In this document: positions 9,798-19,955 of the stretch, one piece after another
How the letters are laid out: each line of letters starts with the position of its first letter
Position numbering within the stretch: position 1 is the stretch's first letter
Assembly (NCBI GenBank): GCA_017938725.1
Contig: JAGBAW010000013.1
Span: 1-48,765 of the forward strand
Direction: 5' to 3'
From: Bacilli bacterium
GTDB taxonomy: Bacteria; Bacillota_I; Bacilli_A; RF39; UBA660
Length of the DNA stretch: 48,765 bases
Translations under genes and position numbers: made by a program
The notes under the pieces: model-generated
The model's input: only the letters and a program-made list of their open reading frames with translations
The model's database searches: none
Told to the model about the DNA's origin: nothing

Positions 9798-11751
9798 AAA
9801 TATAAAAAGAAACATTACGCCATATATTGCATTAATATTTATTATTATAGTTATATATATTATTAGTGGGGTAGGTAGTAAAGTAAATAAATTAACATAT
9901 TCAGAGTTTCAGAAAGAATTAAATAATAATAAAGTTGTAGAAATACATATGTCTCCAAATTCTGAGGGATCTACATATAATATTGAAGGTAAACTAAATG
10001 ACTATTCAAAAAAAGAAACTTTTTATGTAGTAGCGCCTTTAAGTGATGATACATTAAATTATATTAACACCATGCAGAAGAAAAATAAGTTTGAATTAGA
10101 TGTATCAGCGGACCCTGCTTCTAGCTCACTCATGAAATTTATAGTCAACATACTTCCATATATTATCATTGGTGGAGTTCTACTTTGGTTTTTTAATAAA
10201 CAATTGAGTACCAATAATAAATCAATGGATTTTGGAAAAAGTAGAGCAAAACTTCAAGAAGATAAAAATAAGGTAACTTTTAAAGATGTTGCAGGTTTAT
10301 CAGAGGAAAAAGAGGAACTAGAAGAATTAATAGAATTCTTAAAAGATCCAAAGAAATTTACAAAGATGGGAGCTAGAATACCAAAGGGTGTACTTTTAGT
10401 AGGTCAACCAGGTACAGGTAAAACATTACTTGCAAAAGCAGTCGCAGGAGAAGCAAATGCACCATTTTACTTTATAAGCGGTTCAGACTTTGTTGAATTG
10501 TTTGTTGGTATTGGTGCATCAAGGGTTCGTGACATGTTTAGACAAGCAAAGCAAACTGCACCATGTTTAATATTTATTGATGAAATAGATGCTGTTGGTA
10601 GACAAAGAGGTACAGGCCTTGGCGGTGGACATGATGAGAGAGAGCAAACATTAAACCAATTACTTACTGAAATGGATGGCTTTGGCAGAAATGAAGGTAT
10701 CATAATAATTGCTGCGACAAATAGACCAGATGTTCTTGACCCAGCACTTTTAAGACCAGGCAGATTTGATAGACAAATTACGGTATCACTTCCCGATGCA
10801 AAAGGAAGAGAGGAAATACTAGAGGTTCATGCTAAAGATAAAATATTAGCTAAAGATGTAAGGCTATCTTATATTGCTAAAAGAACAGTAGGATTTTCTG
10901 GAGCAGATTTAGAAAACTTACTTAATGAAGCTGCTTTGTTAGCAGTAAGAAGAAATAAAAATGAAATAACAATGGCTGAAATTGATGAGGCACAAGATAG
11001 AGTAATTGCTGGACCTGCTAAAAAATCTCGTAAATATACAGAACATGAAAAAAAGGTTGTTGCATACCATGAAGCTGGTCATGCCGTTGTAGGAATTAAG
11101 CTTGATGGAGCTAATGATGTTCAAAAAATTACAATAATACCTAGAGGTGTTGCTGGTGGATATAACTTAATGCTTCCAAAAGAAGAAACATATATGTCTA
11201 CAAAAAATGAGCTTCTTGAAAAAATAAGTGGATTTTTGGGTGGTAGAGTTGCTGAAGAAATAGTATTTAATGAGGTAACAACTGGGGCTCATAATGATTT
11301 TGAAAAGGCAACAAAAATAGCAAGGTCAATGGTAACAGAATATGGTATGAGTTCTCTTGGGCCTGTTCAACTTGAACATCAAGAATCAAGTGTATTCTTA
11401 GGTAGAGATTATAATAAGAGTAGAAATTTTTCAGATGCAGTAGCGCTTGAAATAGATCAAGAAGTAAGAAAAATAATATCAGAACAATATGAGATAACCA
11501 AAAAAATTATTAACGAGAATAAGGATTTACTTGATCTAATTGCTAATGCATTGCTTGAGTATGAAACAATTACTAAAGAACAAATAGATTATTTAGTTGA
11601 ACATGGCAAAATGCCCACTGAGGAAGAAGTAAAAAATGAGAGTACTTTAAAAGAGTTAAAGGAAAAAGCAAAAAGTTTAGGTATTAAGGGATACACAAAA
11701 ATGAACAAAGAGGAACTTGAAAAAGTAATAAATGAACAAAAGAAGGATTAA
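9790..11751 (+). CDS. ftsH: ATP-dependent zinc metalloprotease FtsH, with C-terminal Rho_N-like tail
   Basis: This is a membrane-anchored AAA+ protease that degrades misfolded membrane proteins and some regulators. 653 aa. Two membrane segments flank the small external domain (about residues 10-28 and 115-135). Walker A GQPGTGKT is at about 205-212, Walker B LIFIDEID and the second region of homology GIIIIAATNRPDVLDPALLRPGR follow in parts, and the zinc site HEAGH is at 427-431. Beyond the normal FtsH end there is a short domain (about 616-650: LKELKEKAKSLGIKGYTKM and a KEELEKVI helix) that resembles the Rho N-terminal/SAP-like fold. The gene overlaps tilS by 8 nt; GGAGGAAAAGG supplies the ribosome-binding site. 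Confidence 0.97.
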   Translation: MNKNIKRNITPYIALIFIIIVIYIISGVGSKVNKLTYSEFQKELNNNKVVEIHMSPNSEGSTYNIEGKLNDYSKKETFYVVAPLSDDTLNYINTMQKKNKFELDVSADPASSSLMKFIVNILPYIIIGGVLLWFFNKQLSTNNKSMDFGKSRAKLQEDKNKVTFKDVAGLSEEKEELEELIEFLKDPKKFTKMGARIPKGVLLVGQPGTGKTLLAKAVAGEANAPFYFISGSDFVELFVGIGASRVRDMFRQAKQTAPCLIFIDEIDAVGRQRGTGLGGGHDEREQTLNQLLTEMDGFGRNEGIIIIAATNRPDVLDPALLRPGRFDRQITVSLPDAKGREEILEVHAKDKILAKDVRLSYIAKRTVGFSGADLENLLNEAALLAVRRNKNEITMAEIDEAQDRVIAGPAKKSRKYTEHEKKVVAYHEAGHAVVGIKLDGANDVQKITIIPRGVAGGYNLMLPKEETYMSTKNELLEKISGFLGGRVAEEIVFNEVTTGAHNDFEKATKIARSMVTEYGMSSLGPVQLEHQESSVFLGRDYNKSRNFSDAVALEIDQEVRKIISEQYEITKKIINENKDLLDLIANALLEYETITKEQIDYLVEHGKMPTEEEVKNESTLKELKEKAKSLGIKGYTKMNKEELEKVINEQKKD

Positions 11752-11764
11752 TAATCCTTTTTTT
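11743..11764 (+). terminator. Terminator overlapping the ftsH stop codon
   Basis: AAGGAT (11743-11748), loop TAATA, ATCCTT (11754-11759), then T5. The stop codon lies inside the hairpin. Confidence 0.7.
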
Positions 11765-11795
11765 GAATATAATTAAAAGAAATCATATAAAAATA

Positions 11796-11825
11796 TTGAC
11801 TTTTTCTAGTTAAAAGTGTTATATT
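11796..11825 (+). promoter_or_regulatory. str operon promoter
   Basis: TTGACT (11796-11801), an 18-bp spacer and TATATT (11820-11825). A 17-bp alternative gives TTATAT. The leader to rpsL is about 90 nt. Confidence 0.6.
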
Positions 11826-11840
11826 AATAATGCTAATTAA

Positions 11841-11870
11841 TTAGAGTTTTGTATTTTTACAAAACTTTAA
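11841..11870 (+). promoter_or_regulatory. 13-bp hairpin in the rpsL 5' leader
   Basis: The arm 11841-11853 pairs with 11858-11870 around a TTTT loop. The core AGTTTTGTA/TACAAAACT is perfect, and the stem extends to 13 bp with one G-U pair. There is no T-run after it, so it is not a plain terminator. It lies in the untranslated leader of the S12-S7-EF-G operon, where a ribosomal-protein control element could be, but I cannot match it to a known leader family. Confidence 0.4.
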
Positions 11871-11922
11871 TTTATGAAAAAGATGATACACCAGGTTGTG
11901 TGTAAAAGAAAGGAGCAGTAAA

Positions 11923-12339
11923 ATGGCTACAATTAACCAATTAGTAAGAAAAAATCGTCAAAAGAAAACTAAAAAGAGTAAATCACCAGTTTTAGGAGTA
12001 AGATTAAATAGTTTAACTAAAAAAACTACAAATACATCATCTCCTCAAAAACGTGGAGTATGTACTCGTGTTGGAACTAAGACACCTAAAAAACCAAACT
12101 CAGCTTTACGTAAATATGCACGTGTAAGACTAAGTAATGGGAAAGAAATAGATGCTTACATTCCAGGAGAAGGACATAATTTACAAGAACATAGTGTTGT
12201 ATTAGTTCGTGGAGGACGTGTTAAGGACCTTATCGGTGTTCGTTATCATATCATTCGTGGAACTTTAGATACAGCAGGTGTTGCTGATAGAAAACAAGGT
12301 CGTTCTAAATATGGTGCAAAAAAACCAAAGAAAAAATAG
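11923..12339 (+). CDS. rpsL: 30S ribosomal protein S12
   Basis: S12 lines the decoding centre of the 30S subunit. 138 aa with the Firmicutes-type N-terminal insertion. The conserved blocks [23 protein letters not shown] and [19 protein letters not shown] are present. The start is ATG 11923, preceded by AAAGGAG (11909-11915); an in-frame TTG at 11896 would only add leader codons. In the near-invariant loop KDLPGVRYH this protein reads KDLIGVRYH: the codon at 12232-12234 is ATC, giving Ile104 at the position of E. coli Pro90. First gene of the str operon, 15 bp ahead of rpsG. Confidence 0.98.
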   Translation: MATINQLVRKNRQKKTKKSKSPVLGVRLNSLTKKTTNTSSPQKRGVCTRVGTKTPKKPNSALRKYARVRLSNGKEIDAYIPGEGHNLQEHSVVLVRGGRVKDLIGVRYHIIRGTLDTAGVADRKQGRSKYGAKKPKKK

Positions 12340-12351
12340 GAAAGGAGATAA

Positions 12352-12822
<471 letters not shown>

Positions 12823-12837
12823 GAAAGGATATAAATT

Positions 12838-14910
12838 ATGGCTCGTGAATATAGTTTAGAAAAAACACGTAATTTCGGTATCATGGCCCATATTGATGCC
12901 GGTAAAACAACCACTACTGAGAGAATTTTATTTCATACTCATAAAATCCATAAAATAGGCGAAACACATGATGGTGCTTCTCAAATGGACTGGATGGCAC
13001 AAGAACAAGAACGTGGTATAACTATTACATCTGCTGCAACGACTGCTTACTGGAAAGGTCATAGATTAAATATAATTGATACTCCAGGACACGTAGATTT
13101 TACTGTAGAAGTTTCTAGGTCACTTCGTGTACTTGATGGATCAGTAGCATTACTTGATGCACAGGCAGGTGTTGAACCACAAACAGAAACAGTTTGGAGA
13201 CAGGCTTCAGAATTTAAAGTACCTCGTATTATCTTTGCTAATAAGATGGATAAAGTAGGGGCAGATTTTGAATATACACTAAAAACAATTAAGGATCGTT
13301 TAGGAGTAAATGCAAAACCAATTGAATGGCCTATAGGTACTGCAGATGAATTTGAAGGTATAATTGATCTTGTTTCAATGAAGGCTTATCATTACGATGG
13401 TAAACCAGAAGAAGAACCAACAGAAATAGAAGTGCCAGAAGAATTAAAAGGAATAGTAGAAGAAAAGAGAAATGATTTAATAGAAGCAATTGCTGAATAT
13501 GATGAATCAGTAATGGAAAAATACCTAGAAGGCGAAGAATTAACAATTGAAGAGATTAAATCATGTATAAGAAAAGGAACACTTGCAGCAGAATTCTTCC
13601 CAGTAATGTGTGGAACTGCATATGGAAATAAAGGTGTTAAGTTATTACTTGATGCTGTTATTGATTACTTACCAGCACCAACAGATATTTCATCTATTAA
13701 GGGTGTGGATAAAGATGGTAATGAAATAGAAAGACATCCATCAGATTCAGAACCATTTAGTGCATTAGCATTTAAAGTTATGACTGATCCATATGTTGGT
13801 AGATTAACATTCTTTAGAGTATACTCTGGTCAATTATCAAGCGGTTCATATGTACTTAATGCTACTAAGAATACTAAAGAGAGAGTTGGTCGTATACTTC
13901 AAATGCATGCTAATAACAGAACTGAAATATCAGAGGTATATACAGGTGATATAGCAGCAGCAGTAGGATTTAAAAATACTACTACAGGTGATACACTTTG
14001 TGATGAAAAACATGCATGTATACTTGAGTCAATGGAATTCCCAGAACCAGTTATTGAACTAACTGTTGAACCAAAATCAAAAGGTGATCAAGATAAAATG
14101 GGAATCGCACTTCAAAAGCTTGCTGAAGAAGATCCAACATTTAGAGCATCTACAAATCCAGAAACAGGTCAAACAATTATCGCAGGTATGGGTGAACTTC
14201 ATCTTGATATAATTGTTGATAGAATGAAAAGAGAATTTGGTGTTGAAGCAAATATTGGTCAACCTCAAGTATCTTATCGTGAAACAATAACTCAAGCAGG
14301 AGATTGTGAAGGTAAATATATTAAACAATCTGGTGGACGTGGTCAATACGGACATGTCTGGGTTAAATTTGAACCAAATCCTGATAAAGGATATGAGTTC
14401 GTTGATGCAATTGTTGGTGGTGTAGTTCCAAGAGAATATATACCAGTAACTGATAAGGGACTTCAAGAAGCTATGGAAACAGGAATATTAGCTGGATTCC
14501 CAATGATAGATGTAAAAGCAACATTATTTGATGGATCATATCATGATGTTGACTCATCTGAAATGGCATTTAAGATCGCAGCATCTATGGCATTAAAAGA
14601 AGCTAAGAATAAATGTAAACCAGTACTTCTAGAACCAATAATGAAAGTTAATGTAATAGTTCCAGAAGAATATCTTGGTAATGTTATGGGAGATATTTCT
14701 TCAAGAAGAGGTAAACCGATGGGACAAGAAAGTAGAGGTAATGCTCTTGCAATTGATGCAATGGTACCACTTTCAGAAATGTTTGGTTATGTTACATCAC
14801 TTAGATCTAATACACAAGGTAGAGGGCAATTTACAATGGTATTTGATCACTATGAAGAAGTACCTAAGAATATAACAGAAGAAATTGTTAAAAAATCTGG
14901 TAAAAATTAG
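12838..14910 (+). CDS. fusA: Elongation factor G
   Basis: This GTPase drives ribosomal translocation and, with RRF, recycling. 690 aa. G1 is AHIDAGKT (residues 17-24), G3 is DTPGH (about 81-85), and G4 is NKMD (about 135-138). Domain IV/V carries [16 protein letters not shown] and [15 protein letters not shown]. The ribosome-binding site AAAGGAT precedes ATG 12838. Third gene of the str operon. No unusual insertion was seen; tuf downstream has its own promoter. Confidence 0.98.
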   Translation: MAREYSLEKTRNFGIMAHIDAGKTTTTERILFHTHKIHKIGETHDGASQMDWMAQEQERGITITSAATTAYWKGHRLNIIDTPGHVDFTVEVSRSLRVLDGSVALLDAQAGVEPQTETVWRQASEFKVPRIIFANKMDKVGADFEYTLKTIKDRLGVNAKPIEWPIGTADEFEGIIDLVSMKAYHYDGKPEEEPTEIEVPEELKGIVEEKRNDLIEAIAEYDESVMEKYLEGEELTIEEIKSCIRKGTLAAEFFPVMCGTAYGNKGVKLLLDAVIDYLPAPTDISSIKGVDKDGNEIERHPSDSEPFSALAFKVMTDPYVGRLTFFRVYSGQLSSGSYVLNATKNTKERVGRILQMHANNRTEISEVYTGDIAAAVGFKNTTTGDTLCDEKHACILESMEFPEPVIELTVEPKSKGDQDKMGIALQKLAEEDPTFRASTNPETGQTIIAGMGELHLDIIVDRMKREFGVEANIGQPQVSYRETITQAGDCEGKYIKQSGGRGQYGHVWVKFEPNPDKGYEFVDAIVGGVVPREYIPVTDKGLQEAMETGILAGFPMIDVKATLFDGSYHDVDSSEMAFKIAASMALKEAKNKCKPVLLEPIMKVNVIVPEEYLGNVMGDISSRRGKPMGQESRGNALAIDAMVPLSEMFGYVTSLRSNTQGRGQFTMVFDHYEEVPKNITEEIVKKSGKN

Positions 14911-14930
14911 TATATAAATTAGAATAATAC

Positions 14931-14959
14931 TTGATATTTTTTCAAGAATTAGATAAAAT
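14931..14959 (+). promoter_or_regulatory. tuf promoter
   Basis: TTGATA (14931-14936), a 17-bp spacer and TAAAAT (14954-14959), each 5 of 6 to consensus. It lies in the fusA-tuf gap, so EF-Tu can be expressed independently of the str operon. Confidence 0.65.
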
Positions 14960-14991
14960 AGTTTTGTACATTAAAAAAGGAGGAAAATAAA

Positions 14992-16176
14992 ATGGCAAAA
15001 GAAAAATTTAACCGTGGAAAACCACATGTTAATATTGGTACAATTGGACACGTAGACCATGGTAAAACTACTTTAACTGCTGCTATTACTAAAAGACAAG
15101 CAGAAAAAGGTTATGCAAAATTCGAAGACTATGCAGATATCGATAAAGCTCCAGAAGAAAGAGAACGTGGTATAACTATCAATACTGCACACGTTGAATA
15201 TGAAACTGATAATCGTCACTATGCACACGTTGACTGTCCAGGACACGCTGACTATGTTAAAAACATGATTACTGGTGCAGCTCAAATGGATGGTGCTATA
15301 CTTGTTATAGCTGCAACTGATGGTGCTATGGCTCAAACTAGAGAACATATCTTACTTGCTGGTCAAGTTGGTGTACCTAGAATGGTAGTATTCATCAATA
15401 AATGTGATATGGTTGATGATCCTGAAATGCTTGAATTAGTTGAAATGGATGTTAGAGATCTATTAACTCAATATGGTTTTGATGGAGATAACACACCATT
15501 TGTATTTGGGTCAGCTTTAAAAGCTCTTGAAGGAGATGCACAGTATCAAGAAAAAATCGACGAATTAATGAATGCCGTTGATGAATGGATTCCAACTCCT
15601 GAAAGAGATACTGAAAAACCATTCTTAATGAGCATTGAAGATGTATTTACAATTACAGGACGTGGAACAGTTGTTACTGGACGTGTTGAAAGAGGTCAAT
15701 TAAAACTTAATGATGAAGTTGAAATTGTTGGGTTACATGATACTAAGAAAACTGTTGTAACAGGTATCGAAATGTTCAGAAAACAATTAGACTATGCAGA
15801 AGCTGGAGATAATGCAGGGGTATTACTTCGTGGTATTTCAAGAGAAGAAGTACAACGTGGTCAAGTACTTGCTAAACCAGGGTCAGTTACTCCACATACT
15901 ACATTCGAAAGTGAAGTATATGTATTAAGTAAAGAAGAAGGCGGAAGACATACTCCATTCTTTACAAATTATCGTCCACAATTCTATTTCAGAACTACTG
16001 ACGTTACAGGTGTTGTAACATTACCAGAAGGAACTGAAATGGTTATGCCAGGAGATAATGTTAAGTTACATGTTGAATTAATTGCTCCTATCGCTCTAGA
16101 AGAAGGAACTAAGTTCTCTATTCGTGAAGGTGGTAGAACAGTTGGTGCAGGTATTGTAACTAAAATTGATAAATAA
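14992..16176 (+). CDS. tuf: Elongation factor Tu
   Basis: EF-Tu delivers aminoacyl-tRNA to the ribosomal A site. 394 aa. GHVDHGKT (residues 19-26), DCPGH (about 81-85) and NKCD (about 136-139) are intact, as are domain [15 protein letters not shown] and domain [12 protein letters not shown] and [10 protein letters not shown]. The ribosome-binding site AAAGGAGG precedes ATG 14992. In the helix before NKCD the sequence reads [10 protein letters not shown], where most bacteria have LLxRQVGVPY; the Gln important for kirromycin action is kept. Ser in FSIREGG is usual for Bacilli. It is followed by a strong terminator. Confidence 0.98.
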   Translation: MAKEKFNRGKPHVNIGTIGHVDHGKTTLTAAITKRQAEKGYAKFEDYADIDKAPEERERGITINTAHVEYETDNRHYAHVDCPGHADYVKNMITGAAQMDGAILVIAATDGAMAQTREHILLAGQVGVPRMVVFINKCDMVDDPEMLELVEMDVRDLLTQYGFDGDNTPFVFGSALKALEGDAQYQEKIDELMNAVDEWIPTPERDTEKPFLMSIEDVFTITGRGTVVTGRVERGQLKLNDEVEIVGLHDTKKTVVTGIEMFRKQLDYAEAGDNAGVLLRGISREEVQRGQVLAKPGSVTPHTTFESEVYVLSKEEGGRHTPFFTNYRPQFYFRTTDVTGVVTLPEGTEMVMPGDNVKLHVELIAPIALEEGTKFSIREGGRTVGAGIVTKIDK

Positions 16177-16184
16177 TAATAAAA

Positions 16185-16211
16185 GAAAGTAGAAAATACT
16201 TTCTTTTTTTT
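16185..16211 (+). terminator. tuf terminator
   Basis: GAAAGTA (16185-16191), loop GAAAA, TACTTTC (16197-16203), then T8. Confidence 0.85.
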
Positions 16212-16238
16212 GATGTTTCAATTTGCCTAGTATATAAT
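16210..16238 (+). promoter_or_regulatory. Orphan plus-strand promoter facing the femAB gene
   Basis: TTGATG (16210-16215), a 17-bp spacer and TATAAT (16233-16238). AGAGGT (16249-16254) and ATG 16263 follow. The ATG opens a 63-codon frame (to 16454) whose second half is antisense to the femAB gene, and a hairpin plus T6 (16287-16308) interrupts it. It may drive a short antisense RNA or be a leftover gene start. I do not call the frame a gene. Confidence 0.4.
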
Positions 16239-16279
16239 ATACTCTAAAAGAGGTAATTATTTATGAATGAAAATGAATT

Positions 16280-16301
16280 AAAAAAATACATTTCAAATGT
16301 A
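16280..16301 (-). terminator. Terminator of the femAB-like gene (bidirectional hairpin)
   Basis: On the minus strand TACAT...ATGTA (16301-16287) forms a stem directly after the stop codon and is followed by T7 (16286-16280). On the plus strand the same hairpin is followed by C and T6 (16303-16308), so it could stop transcripts from either side. Confidence 0.65.
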
Positions 16302-16306
16302 CTTTT

Positions 16307-17569
16307 TTATGCTATTGGTTGTTTAAGCCAGTTTCTTATAGGGTTTAGTTTATTAAATGTATTATATTTTCTTTTATTAATAACAAGCGTAAATTCACCG
16401 ATATATTCTTCTATATCTGCACTAAATCCAAGTTTAAATCTAGTTAATCCATAATAAATATTTGTCTTATTATCAAAATCTCCAGAAATTCCATTTAAAT
16501 GCATTCTTGTGTATCCTTCATATCTATACTTATCGATAATTAAATATTTTATATAGTGATTAGGACAAAATTGTTTAAATTCTTGTTTATATCCATCTAT
16601 TAGAAAAAATATTTCATTATTATATTTAATAATAGCATTTGTTCCAATAATAATTCCCTCTGGGTATTGTTTATAAAGGTTAGTAGCATTTATAATATTT
16701 TGTTTATAGTTATTTAAAAGTGTATCAGATGCCATCTTTCTTTTTATAATATTTGCGCTATTATTACTATTTATATTATCTTCTAGTTCCTGATTTATTT
16801 CATTATTTCGTTTTTCTTCCTCATGAAATAGTTCTTGGCTTTTTTCTATATATTTCGCAGTATTTAATATTGCAAAATATATTTCTATCATATCTTTTTT
16901 ACCTAATATTTCCATCATATCCAAATAATAATTTAATTTTCGTGAATGCTTTTTATTTATTAAAGAATAAAATTGTTTAATTGAATCAGGTGTTCCTTTA
17001 ACTACCTCGACACCCATCTTATCGGCTTTTCTTATCTTATTTCTAATTTCCTTATTAAATCTCATAAATAAATCTTCATTATCACTAGTTGTTAATACTG
17101 CATTCCATCTAGGTTTCATATTCTCAAAATTAAGATTAAATCCATTATGTTCATATCCTAATTCAATTAATTTATTTATAATTTTAGAATTGTCAACAAT
17201 TCCGTTGGGTTTCCCATTTTTATCTCTTGATTTATTAATTATATATGGATCTATCTTTACAAATATAAAATTTCTTTTATTTAGAAACTCTCTTAATAGT
17301 TTAGTAAATGTTTCAAGTAAATTAAAGTCATTAAAGTCTATTAAAAATCCTCTTGGACAGTATCCCCATTTATAACCAAAAAGAACTTTATCAATTAAAA
17401 TTAATGTTGCAGCTTTAATAGTACCTTCATCTTTTAATGCAAGATAATAATCATCAAAAGAATGTCTATCCATAAGCATACCATAACTTGAAGTTTGATA
17501 GAAATTTTTACTTTTATGTTTTTCTGCATATGCGTCAAATTCCTCTTTAGTTATTTGAACTATTTCCAT
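16307..17569 (-). CDS. FemAB/MurM-family peptidoglycan bridge aminoacyltransferase
   Basis: Proteins of this family use aminoacyl-tRNA to add amino acids to the stem peptide of lipid II, building the interpeptide bridge. 420 aa, the usual FemA/FemX/MurM length. The N-terminal GNAT-like half has FYQTSSYG and GYKWGYCPRGFLIDF, then KNRNFIFVKIDPY-like text. A charged coiled-coil arm lies at about residues 225-290 (KYIEKSQELFHEEEKRNNEI and onward). The C-terminal GNAT half ends in GFSADIEEYIGEF. The start chosen is the ATG at 17569-17567, because AAAGGAG (17584-17578) is 8 nt away; the ATG at 17575 is only 2 nt away. The bridge amino acid cannot be read from sequence. It is the only long intact minus-strand gene here. 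Confidence 0.9.
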   Translation of the reverse strand: MEIVQITKEEFDAYAEKHKSKNFYQTSSYGMLMDRHSFDDYYLALKDEGTIKAATLILIDKVLFGYKWGYCPRGFLIDFNDFNLLETFTKLLREFLNKRNFIFVKIDPYIINKSRDKNGKPNGIVDNSKIINKLIELGYEHNGFNLNFENMKPRWNAVLTTSDNEDLFMRFNKEIRNKIRKADKMGVEVVKGTPDSIKQFYSLINKKHSRKLNYYLDMMEILGKKDMIEIYFAILNTAKYIEKSQELFHEEEKRNNEINQELEDNINSNNSANIIKRKMASDTLLNNYKQNIINATNLYKQYPEGIIIGTNAIIKYNNEIFFLIDGYKQEFKQFCPNHYIKYLIIDKYRYEGYTRMHLNGISGDFDNKTNIYYGLTRFKLGFSADIEEYIGEFTLVINKRKYNTFNKLNPIRNWLKQPIA

Positions 17570-17592
17570 AAGCATTACTCCTTTACCTAAAT

Positions 17593-17601
17593 ATTATAAC
17601 A
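17593..17601 (-). promoter_or_regulatory. Extended -10 promoter of the femAB-like gene
   Basis: On the minus strand TGTTATAAT reads from 17601 to 17593. It is the same extended -10 as in front of tilS. The -35 region is A/T-rich without a clear hexamer. Confidence 0.5.
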
Positions 17602-17674
17602 TATTTATTTTTGTTAATATACTTTTATTTTACAACAAATTATTTAAATATAATAAATTATAATAAAATAGGTG

Positions 17675-17680
17675 TATAAT
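17675..17680 (+). promoter_or_regulatory. Probable -10 of the eno promoter
   Basis: Consensus TATAAT (17675-17680) preceded by GGTG. No convincing -35 is visible. GGAGATGA (17689-17696) follows before ATG 17701, so the leader would be very short. Confidence 0.4.
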
Positions 17681-17700
17681 CATAATATGGAGATGATAAA

Positions 17701-18933
17701 ATGAGCAAGATTATAGAAGTAAAAGCAAGGGAAATATTAGATTCAAGAGGTAATCCAACAGTTGAGGTTGATATATTAACAGAAAGTGGTGCATTTGGTA
17801 GAGCAAGTGTACCAAGTGGTGCATCAACTGGTAGTAATGAAGCTTTAGAATTAAGGGATAATGATGATAGATTTTTGGGGAAAGGTGTATTAAAAGCAGT
17901 TAATAACGTTAAAGAAAAGATAACTCCAGAACTACTTGGAATAGACATTAAAAATCAGAAAAAAATAGACGATATGATGATAATGCTTGATGGTACTAAG
18001 AATAAATGTAATTTAGGTGCAAACGCTATGCTTGCGGTTTCACTAGCCTGCTTAAAAGCTGCAGCTAACGAAGAGAACATGGAATTATATGAGTATGTCG
18101 GGGAAGGAAAAGATTTACCTTATCCAATGATGAATATATTAAATGGTGGAGCACATGCAGATAATATGCTTGATTTCCAAGAATTCATGATCATTCCACA
18201 AAATAAAGATTTTAAAGAAAGAATAAGATGTGGAGCAGAAGTATTTCATAATCTAAAGAAAGTTCTAAAAGAAAAAGGATATAATACATCTGTTGGTGAT
18301 GAGGGAGGTTTTGCTCCAAACTTATCATCAAACGAGGAAGCATTAGACTATATAATCCTAGCAATAAAACAGGCAGGTTATACTCCATCTGTCGATGTAA
18401 AACTTGCTTTGGATGTTGCGGCATCTGAGTTTTATAATGCTGATACAAATATGTATGAATTTTCTAACGATAAGAAGATGAATACAAATGAATTAATAAG
18501 GTATTATGAAGAACTAATTAATGAATATCCAATAATATCAATAGAAGATCCATTTGATGAAAGTGATTTTGACGGATTTAGTAAATTAACAAAGAAAATA
18601 GGTGAAAAAGTTCAATTAGTTGGAGATGATTTCTTTGTTACAAATAAAGAATTACTAGAAAGAGGAATAAAGGAAAATGCAGGGAATGCCATTTTAATTA
18701 AATTTAACCAAATTGGAACAGTAACAGAGGCTTTCGAAACTATTAATCTTGCTAAAAAATCGGGATATAAAACAATTATTTCACATAGAAGTGGGGAAAC
18801 AGAGGATACATTTATTTGTGATTTGGCTGTAGGACTTTCCTTAGGTCAAATAAAAACTGGGTCATTATCTAGAACTGACAGGGTCTGCAAATATAATAGA
18901 CTTCTTAGAATATATGAACAAATAAATGATTAA
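17701..18933 (+). CDS. eno: Enolase (phosphopyruvate hydratase)
   Basis: Enolase interconverts 2-phosphoglycerate and phosphoenolpyruvate in glycolysis. 410 aa, slightly short for bacterial enolases (about 425-435). [14 protein letters not shown] (N-terminal loop), [16 protein letters not shown], the metal ligands in ALDVAAS, SIEDPF and VGDDF, and [10 protein letters not shown] with [13 protein letters not shown] are all present. The loop usually K-V-NQIGT reads KFNQIGT here. The catalytic residues appear intact. The other lower-glycolysis genes that usually precede eno in Bacilli are not here. Confidence 0.97.
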   Translation: MSKIIEVKAREILDSRGNPTVEVDILTESGAFGRASVPSGASTGSNEALELRDNDDRFLGKGVLKAVNNVKEKITPELLGIDIKNQKKIDDMMIMLDGTKNKCNLGANAMLAVSLACLKAAANEENMELYEYVGEGKDLPYPMMNILNGGAHADNMLDFQEFMIIPQNKDFKERIRCGAEVFHNLKKVLKEKGYNTSVGDEGGFAPNLSSNEEALDYIILAIKQAGYTPSVDVKLALDVAASEFYNADTNMYEFSNDKKMNTNELIRYYEELINEYPIISIEDPFDESDFDGFSKLTKKIGEKVQLVGDDFFVTNKELLERGIKENAGNAILIKFNQIGTVTEAFETINLAKKSGYKTIISHRSGETEDTFICDLAVGLSLGQIKTGSLSRTDRVCKYNRLLRIYEQIND

Positions 18934-18982
18934 TATAATATTTTGTCCAACTTATTAATATACTTATGTAGAGGGTGATAAT

Positions 18983-19915
18983 TTGGACGGAATAGTATTT
19001 TTAATACTTGCTTTTTTTACAATATTTACGAGTATTAAATTATCTTATTATGGGGATGTACTTGCTAAAGAATCAAAGGTAGGTGCAGCATTTGTTGGTG
19101 GGCTTTTAATTGCATCAATTACAAGTCTTCCTGAATTTGTAACATCTATTTCTGCAGTTGTTATTAATAATCCAACATTATCCTTTGGGGATATAGTTGG
19201 AAGTAATATGTTTAACATATTTGTACTTGCAGTTTATAATATATATTTCTTTAAATCTAATTTTTTTAGAAATGCATCAAAAAAGTATATAATTGAATGC
19301 ATAATATTATTAACTGATTATTTATTTATAGTTCTAGGTTGCCATAATATATTAGTAAATATCATTTCAATAATATTATTTTTTGCATACATTATATATA
19401 TGTATTTTGTATTTAAATCAGATAATGAAGAAGATTCTAATATAGCAGGTAAAACAAAATATATAGTTTTAAAATTTATACTAACTGCGGTTATAATGGT
19501 ATTTTTAAGTGTATGTCTAACTTATCATGCTGATGAAATAGCGCATATGTATCCAAAATTTTCATCAAGTTCTATTGGCGCGATACTTCTTGGAATAACA
19601 ACTAGTTTACCTGAAGTTGTAACTACATTTGCGTTACTTAAATTAAATAATTATAATATGGCTATATCTAATATGCTCGGTAGTAATATATTTAACTTTT
19701 TAGTTCTTGCCATATCTGATTTATTTATTAAAGACAATTATATTTATAACTATGCAGATAAATATAGTATGTTTTATGTTTTTGGTGGAATATTAATAAT
19801 GATATTGTTTACACTTTCTATATTATTTAAATCTAATAAAAAATTTCTTTATACATTTATATCTATATTAATGATTAGTACATATTTATTAGTATGGTAT
19901 TTGCAATTTGTCTAA
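18983..19915 (+). CDS. Ca2+/cation antiporter family (CaCA, YrbG-like) membrane protein
   Basis: 310 aa with about ten hydrophobic segments. The two inverted alpha repeats that define the CaCA superfamily are clear: ASITSLPEFVTSISAV with GDIVGSNMFN (about residues 42-80), and GITTSLPEVVTTFALL with SNMLGSNIFN (about 209-237). These form the ion-translocation path of Na+/Ca2+ or H+/Ca2+ exchangers. Ion specificity cannot be read from sequence. It starts at TTG 18983, with GAGGGTGA at 18971-18978. The 40-bp gap to secG contains a possible promoter. Confidence 0.9.
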   Translation: MDGIVFLILAFFTIFTSIKLSYYGDVLAKESKVGAAFVGGLLIASITSLPEFVTSISAVVINNPTLSFGDIVGSNMFNIFVLAVYNIYFFKSNFFRNASKKYIIECIILLTDYLFIVLGCHNILVNIISIILFFAYIIYMYFVFKSDNEEDSNIAGKTKYIVLKFILTAVIMVFLSVCLTYHADEIAHMYPKFSSSSIGAILLGITTSLPEVVTTFALLKLNNYNMAISNMLGSNIFNFLVLAISDLFIKDNYIYNYADKYSMFYVFGGILIMILFTLSILFKSNKKFLYTFISILMISTYLLVWYLQFV

Positions 19916-19928
19916 ATTATGGTAAAAT
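19901..19928 (+). promoter_or_regulatory. Possible secG promoter
   Basis: TTGCAA (19901-19906), a 16-bp spacer and TAAAAT (19923-19928), overlapping the 3' end of the antiporter gene. Confidence 0.4.
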
Positions 19929-19955
19929 ATTATTACAGAAATGGAGGACTTAATC

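Noticed and set aside
14925-14950. Hairpin CTTGA...TCAAG between fusA and tuf as a terminator
   Set aside because: It has a 5-bp stem without a T-run and overlaps the better-supported tuf promoter.
16081-16150. EF-Tu Ser at the E. coli Ala375 position as a kirromycin-resistance change
   Set aside because: Ser in FSIREGG is the ordinary residue in Bacilli, so it carries no special signal.
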